Assembly: GCA_025093985.1 (NCBI GenBank)
Contig: JACAAK010000010.1
Span: 1 to 22,500 of the forward strand
Reading direction: 5' to 3'
DNA from: Calvatia gigantea
Lineage: Eukaryota; Basidiomycota; Agaricomycetes; Agaricales; Lycoperdaceae
Length of the DNA stretch: 22,500 nucleotides
Below are positions 10,181-19,880 of the stretch, one piece after another. The notes beneath the pieces are model-generated. The model was not told the DNA's origin and did no database searches. It saw only the letters and a program-made list of their open reading frames with translations. Each line of letters opens with the position of its first letter. Position 1 is the first letter of the stretch. Both the position numbers and the translations under genes were made by a program.

Positions 10181-10587
10181 TGTTGAATCTCGATCCGTAC
10201 CACTACATTGGTTCAGTCTATTTATAACTGAAACGGAATCTTGAGTACTTCACTCTTGAAGAGAGATAACGAACAATGTACTAGACCACACTCTAGATTG
10301 CTGATCATGGTCTATTAAATAGAACAATGTACGCAGTATGCTCTGTATATGCTACTGGCAGATAAGACCTCACCTGTATTAGGTAGAATGGTGCACAGAC
10401 CAGAGACATTAGATATATAAGACCTATGTAGTATGTGTACATTCCTTAGACAATTCAGTCTTTCCTCTGCCCATCATTCCTCTACAATATCCTCTAGCAA
10501 CAATCTACAATCAATACCTCAACAAACCCAGTAAGTACAACTCCCCTCTGCCACTAGCTATGCTATCATGGTGTACTTGTCTTAACA
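10181..10587 (+). repeat. 3' LTR of the copia element
   Basis: The same 407-bp length as the 5' LTR, with 14 substitutions; the only transversion is T to A in GGATTCTTG/GGAATCTTG. It is followed by GGTGG, the second copy of the target duplication. Confidence 0.95.
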
Positions 10588-10960
10588 GGTGGTGCATGGC
10601 CATTCTTAGTTGGTGGAGTGATTTGTCTGGTTAATTCCGATAATGAATGAGACCTTAACCTGCTAAATAGCCAGGTCGGCTTTTGCTGATCACCGGCTTC
10701 TTAGAGGGACTGTCAGTGTCTAACTGATGGAAGTTTGAGGCAATAATAGGTCTGTGATGCCCTTAGATGTTCTTGGCTGCATGTGTGCTACACTGACAGA
10801 GCCAGTGAGTTCTTTTCCTTGGCTGGAAGGTCTGGGTAATCTTGTCAAACTCTGTCATGCTGGGGATAGAGCATTGCAATTATTGCTCTTCAACGAGGAA
10901 TACCTAGTAAGCGTGAGTCATCAGCTCACATTGATTACATCCCTGCCCTTTGTACACACA
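10588..10960 (+). pseudogene. 18S rRNA fragment, right part
   Basis: It continues the left fragment across the copia insertion: GGTGGTGCATGGCC, TTAGTTGGTGGAGTGATTTG, GTCTGGTTAATTCCGATAA, TTGAGGCAATAATAGGTCTG, TCAACGAGGAATACCTAGTA and CCCTGCCCTTTGTACACAC. Homology stops at 10959-10960, where 18S should continue with CGCCCGTCGC. CpG-rich stretches are decayed, for example TGTCTAACTGATGG (about 10717-10730) and GCTGCATGTGTGCTACACTG (10777-10796), where normal 18S has CG pairs. Confidence 0.92.
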
Positions 10961-11428
10961 GCTGGGAGTGTTTTTGGGGTTGTTGGCATTGTGGTTGTAG
11001 AGGGGTTTGTTGTTGTGTTAGTAGCTCTGGTACTCAGGGTGTTGGTATTAGAGGAGATTGTTGATCTGTCTCTGATATGTTGAAGTTTGTTGCCTGATGA
11101 TGTAGTATCTGTCGTGTTGATGGTGGATGTGGATCAATGTTTTTTTCATTCATCTCAATGACTTTCTTCTGCCAACTGCATATAGAGTTTTGGACCCACT
11201 CACTCACCCCCCCACTCCCTCGCAAGCTCGGGGGGGCCCCAACAGAGTTTGCTCGAGGTCCAATAGGTCGCCCTAGCTCAACGATTAGTATAGAAAAAAA
11301 TCACATCCTTAAGGGTAGGTCAGAGATTGGGTTATCTGATAGAGAATGTCTTAGTTTTAGCTATTTCGTTTCACAATAAGTAAACTTATATTTCTATTTC
11401 TATGCTACATGTTTTTATCTTAAATACA
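10961..11428. other. Unassigned spacer with a GC-rich block
   Basis: The left half is G/T-rich on the plus strand. A 63-codon minus-strand frame (11034-11225) has a natural-looking composition but no recognisable domain. A sharp GC block lies at 11206-11238 (CCCCCCCACTCCCTCGCAAG then GGGGGGGCCCC). The right half is AT-rich and would be the 3' region of the capsid-like gene. No gene is supported. Confidence 0.4.
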
Positions 11429-12305
11429 CTAGGATTGGAACAAGATGTTTCGGCCACTCGGGTCATTATAGAACCATAAATGTGTTGTGACTTGCATATT
11501 AAGTCCAATATCCAGTTGTCGACTCACTGTCATAACAGCACCTTCTTCTTCAGGTTCAGCAGGTGGATGGTTACCATGATCATCTGCAAAATGTACCCTG
11601 GCCTCATTTCTAGCCTTGGATGCAAAATTATGAACATGCCGTGAATCTGCACGAATCCCCAGAGTCTGTGGCACTATCTCAGGTATACTATCAAGAACCA
11701 AAGGAGTATGTTGAATAGCCAAATGCTTGCTAGCACATGATCCCTCCGGTTCCTTTCTTGCTTTGCCTTTACCCTTCTTACGATCTGGTGTAGTAGGAGG
11801 AGGTTCTGTGAACTCATCCCAGGGTTGGTCTGTATCCATATGTTCACTTAACAATGATGTGATAGGTTCAGTAGCAGATGGAAAGACTTCACCCTCATGC
11901 ATGGTGTTAAATCCGGGTAATCCATGATGGACATATGCGACCTTGGAAATGGCTGATATATCTTGCAATGCATCATGTGACAGATCTGCATCATGAATGA
12001 TCTTGGACGACAGAATACCATTGAAATCCTGAGCCGTGGCAATAACGACTAAATACAAATACTGGTGGGGATCATTGTTATCTGCTTCCCTGACTCCACT
12101 TTGTTCCCCATTGGCATCAAATCAGAATTTGCCACAATACCCTGCCATAGAATACTTGAGCTTGGTGATATGACTCTTGTATGACATCCGAGGGTTGTAG
12201 AGAGTCACATGTCGGTCAATTAAGACCTTGGTGTGAGTAGCTTGAAGTGCGCCATATAGCGCGCAATATTCAGGATCCACTAATAGATGATTACATGGCA
12301 AGTAC
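11429..12305 (-). pseudogene. Virus-like capsid gene, 3' part (after the LARD)
   Basis: This is the downstream part of the gene begun at 19857; the reading frame resumes at the AGTAC duplication. The first 60 codons include ATHTKVLIDRHVTLYNP and SYKSHITKLKYSM, then a TGA at 12122-12124. The same frame continues past it with FDANGEQSG and YLYLVVIATAQDF, so the stop looks like a CGA-to-TGA change. The spacing of the KVL-D+ strand, the basic K-K segment and the final hydrophobic strand resembles the last beta strands of capsid proteins of circular Rep-encoding ssDNA viruses (genomovirus/geminivirus-like). A C-terminal tail of about 200 residues has a basic patch, DRKKGKGKARK, like a nuclear localisation signal. 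The match is by eye. A fungal protein of unknown fold is the alternative. Confidence 0.45.
12301..12305. repeat. Target-site duplication AGTAC (left copy)
   Basis: AGTAC precedes the first base of the LTR and is repeated at 19078-19082 after the other LTR, proving insertion of the intervening unit as one event. Confidence 0.93.
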
Positions 12306-12863
12306 TGTTGAGAGAACGAGTAGACATCCCAATATAATATCACACTACCTAAGCGTGTAGGCGTCAGCGGTGGAGGGTAGTCGTATTCATCCAGGAGACG
12401 GTCCAGTAGGAGAGATGCATGGTAGCGGACATAGTCCTGCTTATACCAGCGTACTCAGAGAGTCTTGAGGAGAAGGGAAGCGATGCTTAGAGAAGCTAGT
12501 GTAGAGGATAGAAGACATAGTGTCTTATGCCAGAAGGCATCGCATAGAAGCGTATCCAAAAGGATTACATACAGGGTAACTACATAGGTATTATATACTA
12601 TTAGTCCCTGGTCTGTGCACTCTAAACCCTTATACGGGTGAGGTCTAACTACCAGTAGCATAATTAGAGCATACTGTGTACGACGCATGTACTAGAAGGT
12701 TCCATGCGGAGTGAATAACCGACTACCAGAAGGGCAGTACAACTACTGCGTACGTAGTCCGTGATGGTCCGTTATTATCGACCCTCTGAAGGTGAAATAC
12801 TCGAACCCCGTTTCAGCTATAAATAGACTGAACCAACGTAGTGGTACGGAGCGAGATTCAACA
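12306..12863 (-). repeat. 3' LTR of the LARD
   Basis: 558 bp, identical to 18520-19077 except at 12736. On the sense strand a CTATTTATAG box (12826-12817) lies close to the start of the LTR. The segment 12579-12678 matches the copia LTR block at 4030-4129. Confidence 0.95.
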
Positions 12864-12941
12864 CTCCTCCTCACTTGAAGGGGGGAAGATTAACACTTCA
12901 ATAATCTAGCGGTATCGAAACCAGACTTAGACATTGGAATC
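12864..12941 (-). other. LARD 3' end: polypurine tract and relic of the pol end
   Basis: On the minus strand this reads GATTCCAATGTCTAAG through TTGAAGTGTTAATC and CTTCAAGTGAGGAGGAG to the LTR. The copia element has the matching order at about 10100-10180. It marks where the shared 3' end stops and the foreign interior begins. Confidence 0.7.
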
Positions 12942-13350
12942 TTCAACAAAAGAGTGGCAGTGCCGAACATCAAATGTCGGAGTCATCAACGATCATGCGG
13001 AATTAACCAGCTTTTGAAAGTTGGAAAAGCATTCCTGTAGCGGAGAGGAATTGATGCTAGCGTTTGCTATGATGGCCATAAAGGACGCAACGACAATTGC
13101 TTTGAGCTATCAAATATCCTTTAACTCAACTTTTGAACTCCCGCGACTAGCTCGCTGCGACTTTCGTCTAAGAGTAAGGAGTAGGAAAGCCTAAAAAGGC
13201 TCCTCCAGAAATTGTAAACAGCAATTCTTTCGAAGCGTTCAACAAGTCTGTTTTTCCGCATAGGTGCGAAATACAAAAAACCATTTTTGCTTGTTCAGCA
13301 TGCGATTTATTGTGAGATCAGGAAAGCGGCAGTCACTTGAGCCGGCGTAA

Positions 13351-13433
13351 CCAAGGCCGTCACTTTGCGGTTATGTAGATCAATCAGCCGCGGCAGTCAC
13401 TTGAGCCAGCGGAGCAATGATGCTACAAGCCTT
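13351..13433. repeat. Direct repeat, copy 1 (about 84 bp)
   Basis: It begins CCAAGGCCGTCACTTT and ends GCTACAAGCCTT. It matches 15318-15402 with a handful of substitutions and a 2-bp length difference, and contains one copy of the CGGCAGTCACTTGAGCC word. Confidence 0.85.
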
Positions 13434-13570
13434 GTTCTGATTTTAACTCGAACAAATTCCAAATTAATGGATTCACAAATGGAAGTGGTCTCATGCAATT
13501 TTCCTCCATGCAAAAGGCATTTCGGCCGATGCGGATTAAGGATTCAGTCCCAAGGAATGCATACACACTT

Positions 13571-14268
13571 TTTGTTATTTCCCATCAACTCCGAAAAGGA
13601 GGGCGGAACGGTTAAGTCCCGTATTTGTTTTTCCATACAACTCCGAAGAGGTGGAAGGATCTTGAAATTGACCCTATATATTTTTCCAGACTCTCGATTT
13701 GAGGCGGATGGATAAATTCCATGTAGATGTTTTACCGTCGACTCACGAAGAGGCGGAAGGTTACATTTAAAACCTATGAAGTTTTTCCTCAATCTTGTGA
13801 AAGAGAGAAAGGATCGTTAGACCCTATCATATTTTTATCTTACGAAAGGAATAAGTTCCTATCATATTTTTACAGTCGACTCTTGATCGAGTATGAAGGA
13901 ATATGTTCCTGATTTGTTTTATCCAACAACTCGTAAGAGGTGGAAAGGTAAAAGCGTAAACCTTATAATATTTTCTCCTACAGCTCGTTAAAGGAGGAAG
14001 GAATAATTTCCTAATGTTATTTTTGCCTAAGACGCTCATCTTGAGACATCGGCGGGGATAACTCCCCAGTTGTTTCATCAGCAGCTCGCGAGAGGCGATA
14101 GGAACAATTGAAAGTCCTATGAATATATTTTTCCAGCAACTGTGGCGGAAAGGAATATTTCTAAACCTAATATTTTTATCCAAGCGTCTTCGTAAGAAGG
14201 TGGAAAGGAATATCATATCCTCTGTGTTTTTCCCATCAACTCCGAAGAGGAGGGCTCGCAATGACGTA
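13571..14268. repeat. Degenerate tandem array, unit about 52 bp, about 14 copies
   Basis: A unit recurs every 35-55 bp (starts near 13571, 13625, 13680, 13729, 13781, 13831, 13866, 13917, 13971, 14019, 14073, 14126, 14172 and 14227). Each has a T-tract (TTTTTCC), then CAACTC, a GAAGAGG(T/C)GG segment, and a GGAATA...TTCC foldback before the next T-tract. First and last units share TTTCCCATCAACTCCGAA. Divergence between units is high although the element inserted recently, so the array is older than this insertion. Confidence 0.8.
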
Positions 14269-15317
14269 GGAATCGGTATCATGTTGCGGCAGTCGCTTGA
14301 GCCAGCTAGTTACATCGCATTGCGGCAGTCACTCGAGCCATCTAATTGTGGATCCATTAGACTTTATTGTCAAAGTGAGGTCGACGAAGTGGTTTTGGAA
14401 AATGCGGATGAAGTCCAGCGTAATCGCATGAAGGCGGATTAAATCCAGCTCAATCAAGGATTGAAGATTCCTTCCACGTAACACATATAGTGCTCGTCTG
14501 GTGTCATTCAAACTCTCTTCTTATCTGGTAAGCTGAAGCCCTTCAGATTATTCCAGTGTATCTTCTCATCCAGTCTGCAAAAGCAGTTTTGTCATCAACG
14601 CTAAGCATTTCTCACATGCGCGGATAACTGGAGAATTGAATCACAAAAGCGATGCCTTCAACTTGATGAAGTTCCTTTGCTGTTAAGCGCAGGATAAGGC
14701 GGTCATCGGATTTGGAGTAAGAATACTGTATCCGTTGTTCTCCTCCATGCTTTTCAGCATGTTGAGTTTCCTAACACATGTTACTCAATCATATCGCTTT
14801 TTAGGGCTTAGAGAGTGTTTATCATGTTACGAACCACCGCGGCGCACATCAATTAAGACGGACCGGCGAAGTGTAGCCATTAAAAGCTTTAATCGTATGC
14901 GGTTATTCACCAGCAATTAAGAACTTGTTTTACTGTACTCCTCCCTCAGCGACGAGTATTTTCGATTTTAAATGTCAACACGCATTGTTAATGGCGGATC
15001 ATTATCGATGCAATTCCAGAAATAAAATAATTTTCTCGCAAGTTTGTTAAGCTATGCGAGGCGAAAGCTCATATGGAGGTATAACCATCACATATTTTTA
15101 GGATGATATATCCGAGCTGTTGCGCTTTTCTGGTAGACGCTAGCGTGAACGCGTAGCAAGTCTTATGCTTGTCTAACTCTAGTCGGTGAGTCCAAACGAG
15201 TTCTTCTTGAAATTGAACGCCTAATCCATTATAGTCTTCCTGTAGGTGACCCGCATAATGAACGATGCGGTCTTTCCTAGTCAGGTTCAATTGTGCAATG
15301 CGTTTCAACCAGCGTTT

Positions 15318-15402
15318 CCAAGGCCGTCACTTTTTATGGTTATGTAGATCAATTAGCCGCAGCAGTCACTTGAGCCAGCGAAGCAATGATACTACAAGCC
15401 TT
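15318..15402. repeat. Direct repeat, copy 2 (about 84 bp)
   Basis: It begins CCAAGGCCGTCACTTT and ends ACTACAAGCCTT, with the same orientation as 13351-13433 and about 1.9 kb from it. It indicates an internal duplication within the element. Confidence 0.85.
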
Positions 15403-18144
15403 TAAAGCGGTAGAAATCCTGTAAAGGATACGCATATTTATGCATCAAATTGGCGAATATGTCAGCGTAAGACATAGGATATGGTGGGCGGAGATTTCTC
15501 GAATGGAAATGGAAAGGAATCAGGAGGTGATTGTGGAGTGTAATGGAATATATCCTGCGACATCTAAAGATGGCGGATAAAGAAATTGCTATCTCTTGCT
15601 TCGTGCAGGTTTTGCTCTCTTCTTTGCAAATGAACTGGTTTTACTGCTATCCAGTTGCTGAATCATGACGTTTAAGGGTATATTCCCTCATCGAGTAAGG
15701 CATCCGAAATATGGATTGTTCGTAGAACGTTAAGCCTTTCCGTGTGCCGCTTGAACTTGAAAGTTCTCGTTGATCAAACGATCGAGGTATGTTACATCTC
15801 GAATAAGCGATCATGTTTGGGCGGTCATCATGTTAACTGATGCGCCGCGAAGCCAAACCCACAGTACAGAACCAAATTAATGGTTTATCCCTTGATTTAC
15901 ACAATTAAGTGTCTTCCACTATAAACGCTTGGACTGGCGCATTACGCTCTAGTCAACGCTTAAACTACCACTGAGACGGGTAAGACATTCCCGTTGCCAT
16001 AAAGCTTTTAGGCTCTCAAAGTGTAGTGCGGATCAGTCTCTCTACATCAACCGTTGCGAAAGCATTGGGAGTAGGAGGTTTAAGTGGGTTATTCATGCCA
16101 CGAATGTTTGCTATTGCTCTCGTTTAGACAAACTCTCCTCCGTAATCAGTTGCGACATTGGCCATTGTCAGCTATACTGTAGAGGTTTCTCTAATGAATC
16201 TTAGAGCCTCATAACTTCTTTCGAAGGAGGACAACTATCATCATGAGATGAGAGGTCATAGAGTAGCGTTGTAATAGACGACTAGCAATTCCATCAAGTC
16301 CGAGTATTACGCTCAAGGACGAGGATATTCGTATGAAAAATTCTGGATAAAGGTACTAATGCAATTTCCCTTGTGAAATAATCCAGAGTGGCGATGAAAT
16401 AATGCAACATCTCGACAAGTCATAAAAGACGAGTGAAGAAGGCATAATCTTGGGAAGTTCTGTTCAATGATGTCAAACGATATAGTCTAGTAGGCGTAAT
16501 GTTCAACAACCATTCATCTCCTTGCTTATATTTGCAAGTTCATGTACAACGATGAGATTGGATGAACTAATACAGCTCTGCATGACTTATTGCAAAGGTG
16601 GTGACCTTTAACAATTGCCTCAAAAGCATTACACTCGAGGACATACGTTATAAGATTTTCTCGATATAGATCGGCCGCACACGAATGTGGCGCTACAAAT
16701 CTTTATCCCTAATGTCATAGACTAATGCTGGAATATGAAAGCAGTTCAGATTCTTGTCGTTCCCGTAGGATTCCAGTTTCTTGCCTCAAGCCTAATATAA
16801 AGCGGCGAGGTCTAAGAATTAATTCTGGTGACATTGTTCTGAAGCTCAACCGTTATATGTACGTTGGGAGCTATTCTGCTAATTCCTAGACGTGTCGTAA
16901 TTTCCTTTCTTTGTAATGATGCGATTCACGAGATCCTATAAAGGATATTCTTCTCCAGTGAATAGAGCGATGTGCTCCCACTATCATCTTCATATGATCC
17001 GTAAGGATTTCTCACTTGTTGCGTAGAAAAGGATTTATAGCCAGCGCTTACATCTCACGCGGCACACCGTTATTCGTAGCATTTATCAAGGAGTATGAAG
17101 TCGAAAGTACTACCGTATATCCATCCATCAGTTATCAAGGTCAGCAACATCCGAAGATGGCGACACAAGAACTCCTCCAGCGCCAAGCTCTGTAAAGAGC
17201 GGTCTAAAGGATTTCTTAAGGAATTCGTCGGCATGTTGCATTGTATGGTGCTATCCACATCCTCTTTCTCAATTATAGTTGCTAAATGGTGCGCTCGAGT
17301 CCTAATCGTGGACGGCAGCTTCCATGAAGTCAAACTTCCTTAAAGCAATCATTGTTATTCCTGTAGTTGGCGGACAAAGCATTTTTAACGTGCTCGTCCA
17401 TGCTCTGATTTAAAACAGGTCTTCAAACTTGGGCGCGTGGACATGCGCTTGACACAAGTGAAGGAACGTTGATGCTAGAAGCAGGGTGCGATATAAACGA
17501 CGCAGCTCCTCTATAAGAGAAATAGTATATGGCGGCAGTCGCTCGAGCCAGCGGCATATTTAAACTATATTCTGAAGTATTTCCTGAAACGACATAATGG
17601 CGGTATTACCAGCTCATTATCCTTCTCCCCTTATTTCCCAGCTGCAAGGACGCGATTAGCGTTCTTCTCCTTGCTATTTTCTTTGGATATTTTTGCGAAT
17701 GCCACAAGTGCTGCTGCAACTTAAGCGCTGCAAATGCGGCGGCCCACTGCCTTAGCGTGGCATAAAGCGCTTATAGCGCATGAGCTATCCGTGGAAAGAG
17801 TAAAGCGGTAGTCGAATAGACGTGGAAGGGGTAAAGCATTGAAACCTGAAGCGAAGGAACGAACGGCGGACTTCTCAAAGATATTTTCTATATCCCAGCT
17901 TTATTTGATTAAGCGGGCCTTAGCGGCTTATAGTTGCCAGCTTAAGTGGGTCAAATAGCTCAGGTATATGCTCGTGGTGTGTTATTCTACTCAAGGCGGG
18001 ACTTGCCCAATCGACTTGAAACACAAGAACACAAGGCTTATAATTTGCCTGACACTGCGGTATTTATTGCGGTCACGAAGACCAGCTAATTTACCAGCAA
18101 AGCGGAGCGTAGTGCTCAGCGTAGATGATACATCATATAGTAAA

Positions 18145-18519
18145 TTACTGAGGTGGATCTGAAGAGAATCCCAGAAAGCCCAAAGCGTTGTCGTCGATCA
18201 GAGAGAGAATACCAGAACAGAGGTGGAGCAACCAGAGCGGAACAGTTCTGCTGCAACCCAGAATGGGGAGCTGACCTAAAGCGGTCGAACCAGACCGGAG
18301 ATGACGGTTTGCCAGATCAAAAACCAAGAACGGGTAACAACGTGTCAGCATCATGTAGGACTGCTGTGCGTAGTGCACGCGTTCACAACATGGGTCAGAC
18401 AGGGTATCAAGTGGACCAAAGGCACCACTGTCTCCCAGGTTGAAAGCGACCGTAGCCTCCTCAAACTCTACCAGCGTTGCTAACGCGGTCCGAGTGAGCG
18501 GCGGTCGGGGCCCATAACC
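18145..18519 (-). other. LARD leader with primer binding site
   Basis: The primer site GGTTATGGGCCC (18519-18508) directly follows the LTR. To 18324 the minus strand aligns with the copia leader; beyond that homology fades. The copia gag start codon is not present here. A frame stays open from inside the LTR (18546) to 18145 for 133 codons, but its only internal ATG pair is about halfway along, so translation is doubtful. It is best read as a packaging and priming leader. Confidence 0.65.
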
Positions 18520-19077
18520 TGTTGAGAGAACGAGTAGACATCCCAATATAATATCACACTACCTAAGCGTGTAGGCGTCAGCGGTGGAGGGTAGTCGTAT
18601 TCATCCAGGAGACGGTCCAGTAGGAGAGATGCATGGTAGCGGACATAGTCCTGCTTATACCAGCGTACTCAGAGAGTCTTGAGGAGAAGGGAAGCGATGC
18701 TTAGAGAAGCTAGTGTAGAGGATAGAAGACATAGTGTCTTATGCCAGAAGGCATCGCATAGAAGCGTATCCAAAAGGATTACATACAGGGTAACTACATA
18801 GGTATTATATACTATTAGTCCCTGGTCTGTGCACTCTAAACCCTTATACGGGTGAGGTCTAACTACCAGTAGCATAATTAGAGCATACTGTGTACGACGC
18901 ATGTACTAGAAGGTTCCATGCGGAGTGAATAACCGACTACCAGAAGGGCGGTACAACTACTGCGTACGTAGTCCGTGATGGTCCGTTATTATCGACCCTC
19001 TGAAGGTGAAATACTCGAACCCCGTTTCAGCTATAAATAGACTGAACCAACGTAGTGGTACGGAGCGAGATTCAACA
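18520..19077 (-). repeat. 5' LTR of the LARD
   Basis: 558 bp. Sense-strand start TGTTGAATCTCG at 19077, end CTCTCAACA at 18520. A CTATTTATAG box lies at 19040-19031. The first 55 bp match the copia LTR start. The only difference from the other LTR is at 18950. Confidence 0.95.
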
Positions 19078-19082
19078 AGTAC
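19078..19082. repeat. Target-site duplication AGTAC (right copy)
   Basis: It matches 12301-12305 and falls inside the coding frame of the capsid-like gene. Confidence 0.93.
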
Positions 19083-19857
19083 CATTTCAGGGCATTGGTC
19101 CCAAAAATAGTGTCATTATCATACACCTTGCCAGAATAATACACACCATCATGATCCGCATCTTGGTTGTCTAACATATTATCAATGACTTCAGTAGAAC
19201 TGAAGAGCATAATCCGCACACTCCAGTGTGCTTTGGGTGAAATAGAGAAATTGAGATTGATAAATAATTCTTTCATACAAATACGTGCACTGTTTCTAAC
19301 AGGAATTCTTGGTAACATAGGGGCTGTACTAGGAGCATATGCAGGCCAGTTCATTACTGTGCCCCACATAAGGTACCATGTACACTCACCATCAGCTCGT
19401 AGAGCCAGACGGTTAGACTGGAACTGGACTGGAAACCTTACTGTGCTGTCAAGGTGCTGGGGAGGGATGTTGGTTCATCCTGTGTTAATCTCTGCTGGGG
19501 TGTTGTTAACAGAGAATCCTACCAGATCATGGACAGACATATATTTGTTATGATATCTTGGAGTAGGACATGGCTTCCAATGTCAGCTGGAGAACTGCTT
19601 ACGGTGATAGGAAGCACAACATATTGAGTAACACCTGACGCTGTGCCGACAGTATGTCGATCAGCGACAATATGACCGTTTCCAAGAAAAGTTACATAAC
19701 ATGTGACGCGAACACTTACCAGAGTACTGCCTTCGCCTGCCTCAATAATAAGCCATATTTGTGATGGCAAAGGAGGCTGATAAATAGGTAAGTGATTAAC
19801 TGGTAAGTGAGGTGGGGGCGACTCAGGATATGGTTGATAGCTAAAAGGGTGAGCCAT
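19078..19857 (-). pseudogene. Virus-like capsid gene, 5' part (before the LARD)
   Basis: The start is the ATG at 19857. The N-terminus is proline-rich (PYPESPPPHLPVNHLP), then hydrophobic strand-like segments (IWLIIEAGEGSTLVSVRVTC). A one-base frameshift falls near 19530-19540: after it VHDLVGFSVNNTPAEIN continues in another frame, and a TGA follows at 19475-19477. Then come RFPVQFQSNRLALRADG, KELFINLNFSIS, HWSVRIMLFSS and TIFGTNALKW, where the LARD cuts the gene. The run of amphipathic strands followed by the 3' part suggests a jelly-roll capsid of a CRESS-type ssDNA virus that entered the genome. About 550 codons would be present without the insertion. The identification is tentative. Confidence 0.45.
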
Positions 19858-19880
19858 GCTTTTACCTTGACTTGTTGCTC

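Larger units (their letters stand above)
3877..10587 (+). mobile_element. Complete Ty1/copia LTR retrotransposon, dead
   Basis: This 6,711-bp element has two 407-bp LTRs (TG...CA), the 5-bp target duplication GGTGG (3872-3876 and 10588-10592), a half-tRNA primer site, a polypurine tract and one gag-pol frame in the order protease, integrase, RT, RNase H, which defines copia. It sits inside an 18S rRNA copy. The LTRs differ at 14 positions, 13 of them transitions, so it is moderately old and mutated mainly by C/G-to-T/A type changes. Its gag-pol carries 15 internal stops and a frameshift. Confidence 0.95.
13326..17553. repeat. Six dispersed copies of CGGCAGTCACTTGAGCC
   Basis: Copies begin near 13326, 13390, 14286, 14322, 15360 and 17532, with one to three changes each (CGCTTGAGCC, CACTCGAGCC, CGCTCGAGCC). 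All have the same orientation and are mostly followed by AGC or AGCG. They are confined to the LARD interior. Confidence 0.8.
12942..18144 (-). other. Gene-less interior of the LARD
   Basis: About 5.2 kb without a supportable gene on either strand: open frames are short and unconserved in look. The sequence is moderately AT-rich but keeps many CpG-containing words (GCGGAT, GGCGG, GCGAAG), unlike the decayed 18S and copia DNA. Internal structure includes the tandem array at 13571-14268, an 84-bp duplication (13351-13433 and 15318-15402) and six copies of a GGCAGTC-CTTGAGCC word. A GCGCT-TAT-AGCGC hairpin lies at 17767-17779, and two related CGTGGAA-GTAAAGC words lie near 17789 and 17821. No tRNA, rRNA or known ncRNA was recognised. 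Confidence 0.7.
12306..19077 (-). mobile_element. LARD-like non-autonomous copia-related LTR element
   Basis: The element is 6,772 bp with 558-bp LTRs, TGTTGA...TCAACA ends and the AGTAC duplication. Its sense strand is minus. It has the same half-tRNA-iMet primer site, leader and polypurine tract as the copia element, and about 80 bp of its 3' end align with the end of copia pol. Between these ends there is no gag, protease, integrase, RT or RNase H: the longest frame is 151 codons and is only the tandem repeat read through. The two LTRs differ at a single base (12736 A, 18950 G), so insertion is recent and the interior was already gene-less when copied. Proteins must come from another element. 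Confidence 0.88.

Noticed and set aside
3476..10960. Functional rRNA gene
   Set aside because: Only about 770 nt of 18S are present, without neighbours 5.8S or 28S, with decayed CpG sites and two insertions.
12455..12688. 77-codon ORF present twice (also 18669-18902)
   Set aside because: Both copies lie in the two near-identical LTRs; duplication reflects the LTRs, not a gene family.
13827..14282. 151-codon minus-strand ORF as a real protein
   Set aside because: It is the 52-bp tandem array read in one frame, giving repeated PPLTSC-like peptides with no start context or domain.
19475..19560. Intron joining the two frames of the capsid-like gene
   Set aside because: The GT/AG pairs tried by eye, such as GTAAGC to GGTAG, do not give the downstream frame, and a TGA would remain; a one-base shift fits better.
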